In this document: positions 11,863 to 22,039 of the stretch, one piece after another | Numbering within the stretch: position 1 is the stretch's first letter | How the letters are laid out: each line of letters opens with the position of its first letter | Assembly (NCBI GenBank): GCA_032433765.1 | Contig: JAVIAB010000049.1 | Coordinates: 22,349,403 to 22,413,402, forward strand | Direction of reading: 5' to 3' | Source: Megaustenia siamemsis | Lineage: Eukaryota; Mollusca; Gastropoda; Stylommatophora; Ariophantidae | Length of the DNA stretch: 64,000 bases | Program-made: the position numbers and the translations under genes | Notes under the pieces: generated by a model | The model's input: the letters and a program-made list of their open reading frames with translations, nothing else | What the model was told of the DNA's origin: nothing | Databases searched by the model: none

Positions 11863-12107
11863 TTTTTGAGACACATTACATCTAATCAATAATGAACCAG
11901 CCTACTCTACAACTGAAGCTACAAGCAATTAGAGCAGTGCTTTATTCATCACATACACCAAATGAGACACAAAGAAGATCTCTCTTCTAGCCGAGAAACG
12001 TGTACAGACTTCAAATCACAGGAAATATCCCCTCCCCCCCCACCCCACCCCCCCCCAAAAAAAAAAAACCGTTCTTTCTTTACTCATTTCATTGTATGCC
12101 CTGTACC

Positions 12108-12590
12108 ACGTAGAACTATTGTCCAATAAGGAAATCACTCTAGAGGCAAAACGGGCACTCTACAATACAATCTTCATCCAAATATTGGGCTACAAATGCC
12201 AGTCCTGGACCCTAGATGCAAGAACAATGAGAAAAATAACCTCTACAGAGATGAAATGTGTTAGACGAATAACAGGAAACAGTCTGAGAGATAAGATCAG
12301 AAATGAAGAACTGAGAAAAAAGCTAGGAATAGCCCACGCCATAGAATATATAAGGAAACAACAGATACAATGGTTTGGCCACGTGACACGCAGAAAGATC
12401 AAAACACAACACAAAAATTCTTCAATAAACGTTGTGGGAATACCAGATCCAAGTGTCGACCACGAAAAAGATGGATTGAGGGAGTATTAGAATCACTAGG
12501 AAACATAACACCGCAAAAAGTTCGCAAATTATATCTCCCCTCGACGCTGATAGGCAGATGAGGGAGGAAAAAAGAGGAGGAAGAAGATAT
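12108..12590 (+). mobile_element. LINE-E C-terminal fragment
   Basis: Open frame of 132 codons with EAKRALYNTIFI, SWTLDARTMRKI, EMKCVRRITGNSLRDKIRNE and RKQQIQWFGHVTRR, then a frameshift into SKCRPRKRWIEGVLESLGN and KLYLPSTL. Ends in A/G-rich tail sequence. Other copies lie at 25185-25750 (minus) and 38288-38830 (plus). The region corresponds to the part after the RT palm. Confidence 0.82.
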
Positions 12591-12715
12591 CACGTAGACC
12601 ACTACTGGAGAAACCCACAGTCTTGTGCGAACGGTTCAAGCCTGCAGCACATGGCTCCAGTTACCTCAATTTGATATCAACCATTAGTCTTCTTCTTGTC
12701 CCTCTCTTGAAAATC

Positions 12716-13595
12716 TAGAGTCCAGTGAAGAGATAGTGAAGAGAGTCCAGTGAAGAGATAGTGAAGAGAGTTCAGTGAAGAGAGTCCAGTGAAGAGATAG
12801 TGAAGAGAGTAGAGTGAAGAGATAGTGAAGAGAGTCCAGTGAAGAGATAGATCTGAAGAGAGTCCAGTGAAAAGATAGTTAAGAGAGTCCAGTGAAGAGA
12901 GTCCAGTGAAGAGAGTCCAGTGAAGAGATAGTGAAGAGAGTAGAGTGAAGAGATAGTGAAGAGAGTCCAGTGAAGAGATAGATCTGAAGAGAGTCCAGTG
13001 AAGAGATAGTTAAGAGAGTCCAGTGAAGAGAGTCCAGTGAAGAGATAGTGAAGAGAGTAGAGTGAAGAGAGTCCAGTGAAGAGATAGTGAAGAGAGTAGA
13101 GTGAAGAGATAGTGAAGAGAGTCCAGTGAAGAGATAGTGAAGAGAGTAGAGTGAAGAGATAGTGAAGAGAGTCCAGTGAAGAGAGTCCAGTGAAGAGATA
13201 GTGAAGAGAGTAGAGTGAAGAGATAGTGAAGAGAGTCCAGTGAAGAGATAGTGAAGAGAGTCCAGTGAAGAGATAGTGAAGAGAGTAGAGTGAAGAGATA
13301 GTGAAGAGAGTCCAGTGAAGAGATAGTGAAGACAGTCCAGTGAAAAGATAATGAAGAGAGTCCAGTGAAGAAATAGTGAAGAGAGTCCAGTGAAGAGATA
13401 GTGAAAAGAGTCTAGTGAAGAGAGTCCAGTGAAGAGATAGTGAAGAGAGTCCCGTGAAGAGATAGTGAAGAGAGTCCAGTGAAGAGATAGTGAAGAGAAT
13501 CCAGAGAAGAGAGTCCAGTGAAGAGATAGTGAAGAGAGTCCAGTGAAGATATGGTGAAGAAAGTCAAGTGAAGAGAGTCCAGTGAAGACATACTT
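12716..13595. repeat. Minisatellite built of 14-bp and 11-bp modules
   Basis: Two modules alternate: GAGTCCAGTGAAGA (14 bp) and GATAGTGAAGA (11 bp), usually as a 25-bp pair, sometimes with repeated 14-mers. About 35 pairs in 880 bp. Occasional AGATCTGA insertions mark a duplicated sub-block (12850 and 12970). Purine-rich on the plus strand. Confidence 0.95.
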
Positions 13596-13750
13596 TTAGC
13601 CTCGTTGTCTGATGTGTTTTGAGAACACTGCTTAACACAACAGTCATTCATAAAAAGTGATATGATAAGAGAATGGAGATAACTGAACCGAGAATGCAAG
13701 CCTTACAAGAGAATAATAATAAACTAAAAACATGGGCACTCTCTCTGCGA

Positions 13751-14545
13751 TCAGGACTCAATCAGAGTAGGACTCCAGACTCTCGCACGAAGACAGCTGT
13801 CTGTTTAAGCCTGTTAGATCCACTCTGATTAAATACCTGTTAAAACGTTGTACTGTGTTCTGCGCCAGTGGCCCAGTGCATCCGATTTCAGTCAGCATTT
13901 TGTTCAGGTTTGCTTTCCTTAGCCTTTGATTGTCCCCAATCTTCCTGCAAGGCAGCAGATGATCTTTTCTGTACATCTGCCCGAGTCACTAGAGGTGACT
14001 AACACAGACATGCGACTTGTAATATGAGGAAACTGCAACAAGGAACACTTTTCATGCACAGCCTCCAACTGTTCCCGCCGCCTATCCCCAAATACCGGTA
14101 AGTCACGTCCTCTTGATAATGATGATCGTCGTAGCACTTGATGATGTTAGGCCATCGTTGATGACTCCAATTCCGAACATATAGACACACAGTCAGACGT
14201 CAAATTTTCCCCGTCGCACATCAAACAGCAGATCGTAAGATTTGCGCACAGCCGGTTTAGGGAACTATTACGATGACGTAGCACACACCAACGTCGCCGA
14301 ACAAATAATCTCGATCCCTTTAGATTTCTGTCTGATTACTCAAGTGTAAGCAGCCTACGACGAATAAAACACGAAGCAAATTCCCCAAAGAGACAAATCT
14401 GCGGCTGACGAAGTAGTTTACATTAATGTGTAACATGGAAATAACTTGCGTCAAAGAATTTCAACAACGGCCATGAACAGCACCAATGTGACCTAATGCG
14501 CAGATCAAGTCTAGACGGTGGAAGGTCTCACTCACAACACTTGAT
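13751..14545 (-). repeat. Dispersed repeat R1, near-complete copy, inverted
   Basis: Nearly 800 bp matching 43075-43912 on the opposite strand, at roughly 85-90% identity by eye. On the minus strand a frame reads KIGDNQRLRKANLNKMLTEI then GCTGPLAQNTVQRFN; the same words appear at 43.7 kb. This copy lacks about 50 bp present at 43640-43685. I do not recognise the family; no RT, transposase or LTR is evident. Confidence 0.75.
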
Positions 14546-14799
14546 TCGTCAAAAACAGACTGTTGTCGGCCTACGACCTCGCTTTAGCGACACAGATGTA
14601 TCAAGCATATCCTCATTTTGTCTTTAACGCAGAAAAGTGCAATAAAGATCCGAAATTAATCAGACCCTGAGTGCATTTTCTGCAGCGATCGAGAGGACGT
14701 GGACTAGATCCGCCATCTTGGAGATGGAAACATGGGCAAGAGAAGATCTTGCGCGTTGAAACAGATGGGTTTCACAGATTGCCATCTGCGACTACAGAA

Positions 14800-15385
14800 C
14801 ACTCGAGGACATCCCCAAACATGAAACACGTGACTGCCACGACGGAGCGCCTAAGGACATCCCCAAACATGAAACACGTGACTGCCACGACGGAGCGCCT
14901 AAGGACATCCCCAAACATGAACTACAGGACTACTAATACGGAGCACGCAAACAGAATCCGAAAACATGAACTAAAGATATCACCCAATCAGAACCCCAGA
15001 ACATGAACTAAAGATATCAACAACATAGCACCCAATCAAAACCCCAAAACATGAACTAAAGATATCAACTACATAGCACCCAATCAGAACCCCAAAACAT
15101 GAACTAAAGATATCAACAACATAGCACCCAATCAGACCACCAGAACATGAAATAAAGATATCAACAACCTTACACCCAATCAGAACCCCAAAACATGAAC
15201 TAAAGATATCAACTACATAGCACCCAATCAGAACCCCAAAACATGAACTAAAGATAACAACAACATAGCACCCAATCAGAACCCCAAAACATGAACTAAA
15301 GATATCAACTACATATCACCCAATCAGAACCCCAAAACATGAACTAAAGATATCAACTACATAGCAACCGATCAGAGCATCAAGC
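14800..15385 (+). repeat. 48-bp minisatellite with two successive unit types
   Basis: First type at 14800-14945: CATCCCCAAACATGAAACAC plus ACGGAGCGCCTAAGGA, 48 bp, about 3 copies. Second type at 14950-15385: AACATGAACTAAAGATATCA plus CACCCAATCAGAACCCCA, 48 bp, about 9 copies. Both share the AACATGAA anchor and period, so the second probably evolved from the first. Confidence 0.9.
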
Positions 15386-15664
15386 ATCTACTGTATTGCC
15401 CTCAACAGCCATAGAGCAATGATCTACAACAACAGATAAGACAAACTATGTGTGGGGGGGGGGGACCTGAGAGACCCTCAGACGCTTCGCCATGTCTGTG
15501 ATCCGACAGGGTCTAGACGTGTGGCACATGAAGACGCCAACGATTATGAGAAAGCGAGTTTATTTTTAATTTTTTCATGTCACTTCCGGTTTAATATAAC
15601 CAAAAAGACATAGTCTGAGGTTGAACTAGTCGTGCCTCACCAAGAAGTGGGCACAAACTGTAGG

Positions 15665-16165
15665 GCAACAACTGCTTTGTTAAATGAAGATGAGAAAATG
15701 AAGATGAAGTAGAAGATGTAGAAGCTGAAGGTGAAGAGGAAGAAGGAAAGAATAAGATAAAGGGGAAGAAAAAAAAAGAAGAAAATGGTGATGAAGAAGG
15801 AGAAAAATGAATAAGAAGAGAAGATGTAGAAACAGAAGAGGAAAACATGAAAAAGTAGAAGAAACAGAAAGAGATGAAGAAGAAAAGCTGATTAAGAAGA
15901 AGCGGAAAGGACGAAGAAGATAAAGATTATATGAAAAGATGAAAAAGAGGACAAACGAAGAAGAGGAAGAAGAAGAAGAAGTAGTAAAAAAAGAGGAAGA
16001 AAAGGAAGTAGAAGATTAAGGAAAGAAGAAGAGTAAAGAAAAGATAAAAGCGAACATGAATAAGAAGAAGAGAAGGAAAAGAGTAAGGGGGAGAGGAAGA
16101 CGAAGAAAAGAAAAGAATAGGATGTGGAGCAGCAGCAGAAGAAGAAGAAGATGAAGCAGAAGAAT
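15665..16165. repeat. Imperfect (GAA)n-type purine tract
   Basis: Plus strand almost entirely A and G: GAAGAAGAAGAAG, GAAGATGTAGAAG, AAAGAAAAGAA. Minus-strand frames here are Ser/Phe-rich by composition only. GAA tracts can form triplexes; whether this one does is unknown. Confidence 0.85.
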
Positions 16166-16365
16166 CTGTTTTCACTAATCCTGACACCAACAAACAGTCA
16201 GCTGTGAGTCGTGGGCTGCATTCATCCCAACGACAGTTGAGTAAGCGGAGTTCAGAATTTCCTTGTTAGAAATGTTATCATTATGGCGTTTGCAATAGAC
16301 ATTATTCTATAATCAAATTGTTAATAAAACAAATTCTTTTCAAATATAAAAATATATACACTAAC

Positions 16366-16632
16366 ATCATCACATGCCATACCGGTTGGCGTGGGCGATC
16401 ATGTCCTTCCACAATCTTCTATCTACAGTGCATCGTATCAGTTCTGTTGTTGACTGTTTTCCAAACTATCCAGTATTTTCTCACTTTGTCGTCCGCGATA
16501 TCTCTTTCCTTTTATTTTGCCAGTTGTAACCAAGTATTTCAACTTTCCTCTTCTCATGATGTGCCCGAAAAATGTTGATTGCTTCTTTCTGATGTTTTTT
16601 AGGAGTTCCCTTTTTGTGTTGGCTTCTTATAT
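16366..16632 (-). mobile_element. LINE-B 3' fragment
   Basis: Starts on the plus strand with CATCATCACATGCCATACC, the reverse of the LINE-B tail. The minus strand encodes remnants of KRELLKNIRKKQS-FFGHI, RRGKLEYLVTTGKIKGKR and DRRLWKDMI. 5'-truncated near 16632. Confidence 0.82.
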
Positions 16633-16766
16633 ACACTAACCCACACTTTAATCTATATTTTACGTCATTTTTGTCAGAGTATATGATCAGATAAGCGGGG
16701 TATATCTGGATCAAGTACAGAGGGTCAAATAATTGGACATAATAACATAAGACGGAAAATGCACTC

Positions 16767-17455
16767 ATCATCATTAGGTACCATGCCAGCTGGCGTAGGT
16801 AATCATGTCTCCCAACAACTTTCGATCTCCACAGTTATTTATCATTTATGTTGTTGACCTTCTGCCAAGCCATTCTCTTAAGCCGACTGGTAACGTTTTT
16901 CTTTGCTTCCCTCTATCTCTTCGTCCTCAATTTTCCAGTTGTTACAATATATTCCAGTTGTTCTTTTCTCATTACATGGCTAAAAAATGATAATTGTTTC
17001 TTCCTAATATTGGAAATTAGCTCTCTTTTTGATTTGGCCTCTTTCAGAACGTTTTCATTACTCTTCTTACCTGTCCATGGTATTCTCAACATTCTACTGT
17101 ACAAGCACATTTCTACAGCCTCCAGTAATTTTCTTGTCTTTTGATCTATTGTCCACGATTCACATTCATATGTTAAGACTGGCTCTGCATAGCATTTAAG
17201 AACATTGTTTTTCTTTTTTTTTCTATTGTAAAAAATGGATTGTACATTATCTCCCTCGCTTTTTTATAAAGCTGCTTTCGCCTGAGCCATTCTGCATCTC
17301 ACCTCTGTTGTACATCTACCATCTGAGGTTAACATTGTTCCCAGATATTTAACTGCATTTACCTGTTTTAATATTGTTCCTCTTGTCTTTATTGTGCATT
17401 GCGGTGATATCTTTTTTTTGTTGCTGCTACCATTACTTCTGTCTTTGCGCAACAA
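16767..17455 (-). mobile_element. LINE-A 3' fragment
   Basis: Begins with CATCATCATTAGGTACC, the reversed (GAT)n tail. Minus strand: RRMLRIPWTGKKSNENVLKE, KRELISNIRKKQ, MRKEQLEYIVTTGKLR, and further 5' KRYHRNAQ-region, TILKQVNAVKYLGTMLTSDG and EVRCRMAQAKAAL. Several stops and an inserted T-run. Adjacent to LINE-B on both sides. Confidence 0.85.
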
Positions 17456-17459
17456 AAAT

Positions 17460-17667
17460 AAATGCATAACAGAAAAAAAAGCACAATAGCACAGGTAAAA
17501 AAACTTCTTGTGCAACGAGACAATGTCAATAGAAGTGAGGAACATACTTCATCGATGCTATATGGAGTTAGTCCCGACCTATGTAAGCGAAAAATAAACA
17601 ATGGGGAAACCGGAAATGGTGATTAGATGCCACACTGAAAGAATGTTGAGAGTTCGTCAGACAGTAA

Positions 17668-17730
<63 letters not shown>

Positions 17731-18003
17731 ATGAGACCAACACGAATTAGAGAACATATTAAGGCACAGGAAAAACAAGCACTGAACATCGTTCGGGCAC
17801 ATCGTGAGAAGAGGAAAGATGGAATAACTGGTTACAACTGGCAAAATTCAAGGAAAGAGAGATCACGGACGACAAAAGATAGAAGATACTGGATAGCTTG
17901 ATGACGTAGCACGGTAAACAGTCAATGGAAGTGATACGATGTGATGAGAATAGAGAATTATAAAAGGGCATGATCGCCTACGCCTGGGGATATAACATTT
18001 GAT
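17460..18003 (+). mobile_element. LINE-B 3' fragment, broken by an A/TA expansion
   Basis: Diverged LINE-B: 17460-17660 matches the MSIKMRN-RVHRCYIEP and SWTIDK regions at DNA level, then an (A)n(TA)n tract at 17666-17728, then 17730-18003 matches the K-TNEEVLKE to DMIAYA part. Frames are wrecked. The tail flows straight into the (GAT)n array at 18003. Confidence 0.7.
17666..17728. repeat. (A)n(TA)n tract inside LINE-B
   Basis: About 20 A followed by about 20 TA. It sits where intact copies have AGCTAAAAAGACC, so it seems to be an expansion of a short A-run. Confidence 0.9.
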
Positions 18004-18049
18004 GTTAATGATGATGATAGTGATGATGATGATGATGATGGTGATGAGG

Positions 18050-18081
<32 letters not shown>

Positions 18082-18624
18082 GATGATGATGGTGATAATG
18101 ATGCTAATGATGATGGTGATGATGATGGTGATGATGATGATTATTATTATAGTCATGATGATGATGGTGATGATGATGACGATGGTGAGGGTGGTGATGA
18201 TGGTGATAATGGTTGTGATGATACTAATGATTATGATGATGTTAATGGTGATTATAGTGATGATGATCATGGTGACGATGGTGATGATGGTGACGATGAT
18301 GATGATGGTGACGATGATAATGATGATGATGGTGATGATGATGATGGTGACGATGATGATGATGATGATGGTAACGATGGTGATGATGGTGACGGTGATG
18401 ATGATGATGATGGTGACGATGGTGATGATGGTGACGATGACGATGATGATGATGGTGACGATGATGATGATGATGGTGATGATGATGATGATGATGTTGA
18501 TGATGATGATGATGATGATGATGACGATGATGATGATGATGGTGGTAATGACGATGATGATGGTAATGACGATGATGATGGTAATGACGATGATGGTGAT
18601 GATTATGATGATAATGACGACATA
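18003..18624 (+). repeat. (GAT)n / GATGATGGT array, about 620 bp, at a LINE-B tail
   Basis: Imperfect trinucleotide array (GAT, GGT, GAC, AAT triplets) that starts at the 3' end of the LINE-B fragment, which normally carries 4-10 TGA units. Sub-blocks such as GGTGACGATGGTGATGAT recur. The 208-codon poly-Met and 258-codon poly-Ile frames are artefacts. Confidence 0.95.
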
Positions 18625-18655
18625 AAATACTATACTCACGTTTTATTTCCTGCAG

Positions 18656-18748
18656 GTTGGATGTACCAGAAAATCCTCTAGCCTGCTGACGTCAATGGTA
18701 TTCGAATGAGCCGGTTAGTGTTGGCGCTGGTTACTGCCTCTCTTGCTA
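18656..18748 (+). CDS. Possible host exon with a signal-peptide start (speculative)
   Basis: A pyrimidine-rich acceptor (TTTTATTTCCTGCAG, ending at 18655) is followed by 93 bp and a donor-like GTACGT at 18749. From ATG at 18706 the frame reads MSRLVLALVTASLA and is left after the first base of the next codon (phase 1). A short basic start, a hydrophobic core and small residues (ASLA) match a secretory signal peptide, and phase-1 introns just after signal peptides are common in animals. Against it: no partner exon was recognised, two upstream ATGs precede it (18662 and 18695), and 14 codons carry little information. Confidence 0.3.
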
Positions 18749-18896
18749 GTACGTCCCAAGAATAATGTTTTATAAATGTGATACCGCACACAGAAACAAT
18801 TACATGCCAGTGAAACTGATCACACGTAATTAAAATCAAATTAATTCCTTTCATCGGTTATGTTTAATAAATGTTATAGTTAACTTTCAAATAACA

Positions 18897-19447
18897 GACT
18901 CATCCTTAAGAGCAAAAATAAAACCAGAAGTAATGGTAGCAATAACAAAAAAAACATTATCGCAATGCACAATAAAGACAAGTGGAGAAATATTAAAACA
19001 GGTAAATGAATTTAAATATTTAGGAACTATGTTAGCCTCAGATGGTAGATTTACAACAGAGGTGAGATGCAGAATGGCTCAGGCAAGGAGGAGTCTGTGG
19101 AAATGTGGTTATATCGAAGAATGTTGAGAATACCGTGGACAGCTAAGAAGAGTAATGAAAACGTTCTGAAAGAGGCCAAAGCAAAAAGAGAACTAATTTC
19201 TAATATTAGGAAGAAACGATCATCATTTTTTGGCCATGTAATGAGAAGGGAACAGCTGGAATATATTATAACAACTGGGAAAATTGAGTGACGAGTAGCT
19301 AGATGGAAGCAAGAAGAAAAGATTCCAGACAGTTTAAGAGAATGGCTTGGCAGTAAGTAAACAACAGAAATGATAAATAACTGTGGAGATCGAAAGTTGT
19401 GGAGAGACATGATCACATACGCCTTCATGGCACTTAATGATGATGTT
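18897..19447 (+). mobile_element. LINE-A 3' fragment
   Basis: Reads SQCTIKTSGEILKQVNEFKY then LGTMLASDGRFTTEVRCRMA, loses about 170 bp found in other copies, then YRRMLRIPWTAKKSNENVLK, KRELISNIRKKRSSFFGHVM and RREQLEYIITTGKIE. Ends at a (TGATGATG) tail. The internal deletion joins the AQA region to the MWLYRRML region. Confidence 0.87.
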
Positions 19448-19548
19448 AGTTAACTTCATAAATCCTTTAGTTGAAGAACTGGTCATTTAACGGCTCTCAC
19501 TTCACGCATTTATTTATTTCTTTTTTTCTAGTCTGATTAAAAGTTCAT

Positions 19549-19995
19549 CAGAGTTCCTCGATGCTATATACAACTAATTCTGGTCTATGGAAATGAATTA
19601 TGGACAGTTAGCAAACAAATGAAAAGACGATTAGAGGTCACAGAGATGGGATTTCTCGAAGAATGTTGAAAGTTCCCTGGACAGTTAGAAACAAACTAAG
19701 GAGGAAATTCTCAAAACAAAATGGGAACTCCTAAGTAACATCAGAAAGAAACAATCAACATTTTTCGGACTCATCATGTGAAGAGGAAAGTTGGAATACT
19801 TGGTTATAACTGACAACATACAGGGAAAGAGAAATCGCGAACGACAAAGAAAGAAGACACTAGATAGCTTGATGTCTTGGCACGGAAAACAGTCAACAAC
19901 AGAATTGATACGATGTACTGTGGATAAAGAATTGTAGAAGAACGTGGTCATAACGAACATGATCCCCTGCGCCAATCGGTGTTTCACATGATGAT
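19549..19995 (+). mobile_element. LINE-B 3' fragment
   Basis: Matches the RCYIEPVLTYG to DMIAYAN segment with frameshifts. On the plus strand, remnants of KQMKRRLE-TEMGF, SRRMLKVPW, KQSTFFG and LIRCTVDK survive. Ends in CACATGATGATTA. Follows a LINE-A copy after about 100 bp. Confidence 0.82.
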
Positions 19996-20053
19996 TAGTG
20001 TGGTTAAGAACTGTTGATTTATAAATACATTTTACAAGAAATATTACATTTTT

Positions 20054-20512
20054 GGGGATGCCTGGTGGTTTACAGGTAAGACGTCAGCCTAAGAACAGGA
20101 AGGACCCAGTTTCAATTCCACCAGTGGGAATTTTTTTTTTTTTTTCAAAAGTAAAGAAAAATTGAATCCGTGGTTTCCAAGTGGCTTTACCCTATCCTGA
20201 TCACCTCAATGTCGAGCCCTTTCTGATTATAGCCAAAAAAAAAGTAGATCCCGTGTGCACTTGCGCACGTTAAAGAACTCTTTGAAATTAAAAATTGAAA
20301 AGAGTATTCCCAACAATGATCACTGTCCGTGACAATTTTCAGCAAAAAAACTACCCCTCGGCAATGGATCCCAGGCCGCGCTACGGAGTTCGTGCATGTT
20401 GACCAGGGTCGTCCTCTGAGATTATCAATGTTTGAGGAGAAAAGCGGAGCACCTATGGGATATTCCGGATTGCAGTGATTGTGCAGTGATTAACGATTTT
20501 AACATTAAAAAA
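20054..20512 (+). mobile_element. SINE-4 with a LINE-RH-like 3' end
   Basis: Head: GGGGATGCCTGGTGGTTTAC, with a B-box-like AGTTTCAATTCC about 50 bp on. Body has TTGCGCACGTTAAAGAACTC, a block widely seen in related SINEs, and CGGAGTTCGTGCATG. The last 75 bp (GAGCACCTATGGGATATTCC and on) align with the LINE-RH terminus at 6505-6560, suggesting it borrowed that LINE's 3' end. No clear duplication flanks it. Confidence 0.65.
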
Positions 20513-20514
20513 GT

Positions 20515-20768
20515 AAAGTAAAGTACCCCCGTCACGCCAAGTGACGTACAGGGAATATGGTGTTAGTGACCACAAATTTTACAGACCTTCAGCACATGAT
20601 TTTTGGGGTAATGTGGTCAGTATTACGTCCGTGCTGCTTTACTTTCCCAGAAAAAAAAATCCTGTACCCATTTAAGACTGGGTGAACCCGGAAGCCGTCG
20701 ATTGGGATCGAACCCTACTCTTGTTCTTTGTAGTCCAGTTCACTAACCACTGAGCTATTGCGGATCTC
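20515..20768 (-). mobile_element. SINE-1 copy
   Basis: Minus-strand 5' end near 20768 (CGCAATAGCTCAGTGGTTAG), B-box-like GGTTCGATCC region, TTTAC-repeat end at 20515. No convincing target-site duplication. It lies directly beside SINE-4, tail to tail. Confidence 0.85.
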
Positions 20769-20879
20769 ATTCTGACACAAATATGACTGTTAATTATTCT
20801 TTGAGAGCAAATCAGCTGGATGCGGATAGCGCAATAGGCACACAACTAGATGCACCAGTTACCTACCAACAGAAGAAAA

Positions 20880-21060
20880 CAGATCAATCAGATGACCAGA
20901 AGCCTCAAACCAGGATGCCTTTCATAATATGAATAAATGGGATCAAGCTATCATTATGCGCCTCAGAACAGGACACATTCGACTCCAGTCACACGTATAC
21001 ACAAATGCAAGATCAGCACCTCAGCTACATGTACATGGACGTGATGTACTAACATCATCA
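20880..21060 (+). mobile_element. Fragment of an RNase H-bearing LINE
   Basis: A frame reads MNKWDQAIIMRLRTGHIRLQ then SHVYTNARSAPQ. The RLRTGH-RL pattern followed by a short Cys/Ser-Pro region is typical of the part after RNase H in several animal non-LTR elements. It is only about 60 codons with stops around, so the family cannot be assigned. Confidence 0.45.
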
Positions 21061-21168
21061 AGCGCCATACATTAAAAATAAAAAATTATGACGATCATCA
21101 TTTTCAGGAGGACGTGAACTTCCGGTCAATATGGTGGATAGGCGGCAGGAACTATTAAAGGCTATATC
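21050..21168 (+). repeat. R1 fragment
   Basis: Aligns with 43462-43576: ACATCATCAAG, GACGATCATCATTTTCA, GAGGACGTGAA, GGATAGGCGGC and the GGAAGTGTT block. About 115 bp with small insertions. Confidence 0.6.
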
Positions 21169-21189
21169 TGGAAGTGTTACTTTTTGCAG

Positions 21190-21310
21190 TAGTTTTCTCT
21201 TTTTTTGGGTTAGATCCTACTGCTGAACTATTTTTATCCCATGGTCACGTGGGAGATCGTGGCAAAGAGGTTTGTCGGCAGGATGGTGGGGTCTGTTATT
21301 GCGCAAGAAA
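21190..21310 (+). mobile_element. Possible RNase H remnant of a LINE
   Basis: Frame reads LFLSHGHVGDRGKEVCRQDG, resembling the GHVG-RGNE-AD motif of retrotransposon RNase H with the second Asp region degraded. It is isolated, so only a weak call is possible. Confidence 0.35.
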
Positions 21311-21474
21311 CCTTAAACATATATATGTTGTGACACTGCAATTGATTTTTTTTTTTTTTAAATACCTCCCACAGGGTGGCGATAAGGGAGATGAGCATAA
21401 TCCACACTTTAAAGGGATGGTGGAACACGACGGGCAGAAGCAAGAAAATCATGCTCAGCGGAAAAAAAGAACGT

Positions 21475-21600
21475 CATATACAATAAAAACAAATTCGTAT
21501 GGGACATCTAAACTAACAGAAAGACGAGACAAACTACAATGTTTCGGCAAAATTCTTCATCAGGCATAGCTAACAAATTGTACAAACTAAGGATATAGAC
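21475..21600 (-). mobile_element. PLE-like terminal sequence with intact hammerhead-like core
   Basis: On the minus strand CTGATGA (21563 to 21557) and GAAAC (21545 to 21541) are separated by 11 nt, the order of the hammerhead catalytic core. The short stem II is weak (one or two pairs). Upstream on the minus strand lies GTTAGCTATGC. Hammerhead motifs in terminal repeats are established for Penelope-like elements; activity here is untested. Confidence 0.4.
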
Positions 21601-21629
21601 CTAAGCATATATTTTAAGCGGGGAAATGA

Positions 21630-21965
21630 AAAAAAAGAGCATGTTTAAAGCTTTACGTAACTGATGGACGACACAAATTTAAACGACGTTTCGTCTCAAT
21701 AGGCCTTCAGCGGGAACAAAAACAAACAAGAAGTAACCTTAAACAAGTATGTTTACATATATGTGTTTGTTGTTTGTTTGTTCCTGCTGAAGGCCTATTA
21801 AGCCGAAACGTCGTTCAAATTTGTGTCGTCCACCAATTATTAAAGTTTTAATCATACCATTTTTTTCTATTTTTTTCTTCTTCATTTCTCCTTCAATTTC
21901 AGCTTTACTCCAGCATCGTAAATTTATACATTTCTTTACCTTAACTCCATATGTTTAACATTAAT
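21630..21965. mobile_element. Inverted pair of PLE-like terminal repeats
   Basis: Left arm at about 21645-21725 (AAGCTTTACGTAACTG, GACGACACAAATTTAAACG, GCCTTCAGCGGGAAC) is the near reverse complement of the right arm at about 21770-21860 (GTTCCTGCTGAAGGCCTATT, GTCGTTCAAATTTGTGTCG, AAAGTTTTAATCATACC). The right arm continues to 21965 with sequence matching 5095-5165 reversed. The pair could fold as an 80-bp stem with a 45-bp loop. Confidence 0.7.
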
Positions 21966-22039
21966 CGTACCTCCGCTAACTTGTTAATTACTTCTGTATT
22001 CTATTGATGGTTCTAAGGCGATATTCTACCTTTTTAGCT

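Noticed and set aside
17863..18639. 208-codon poly-Met and 258-codon poly-Ile frames
   Set aside because: Translation of the (GAT)n array on the two strands.
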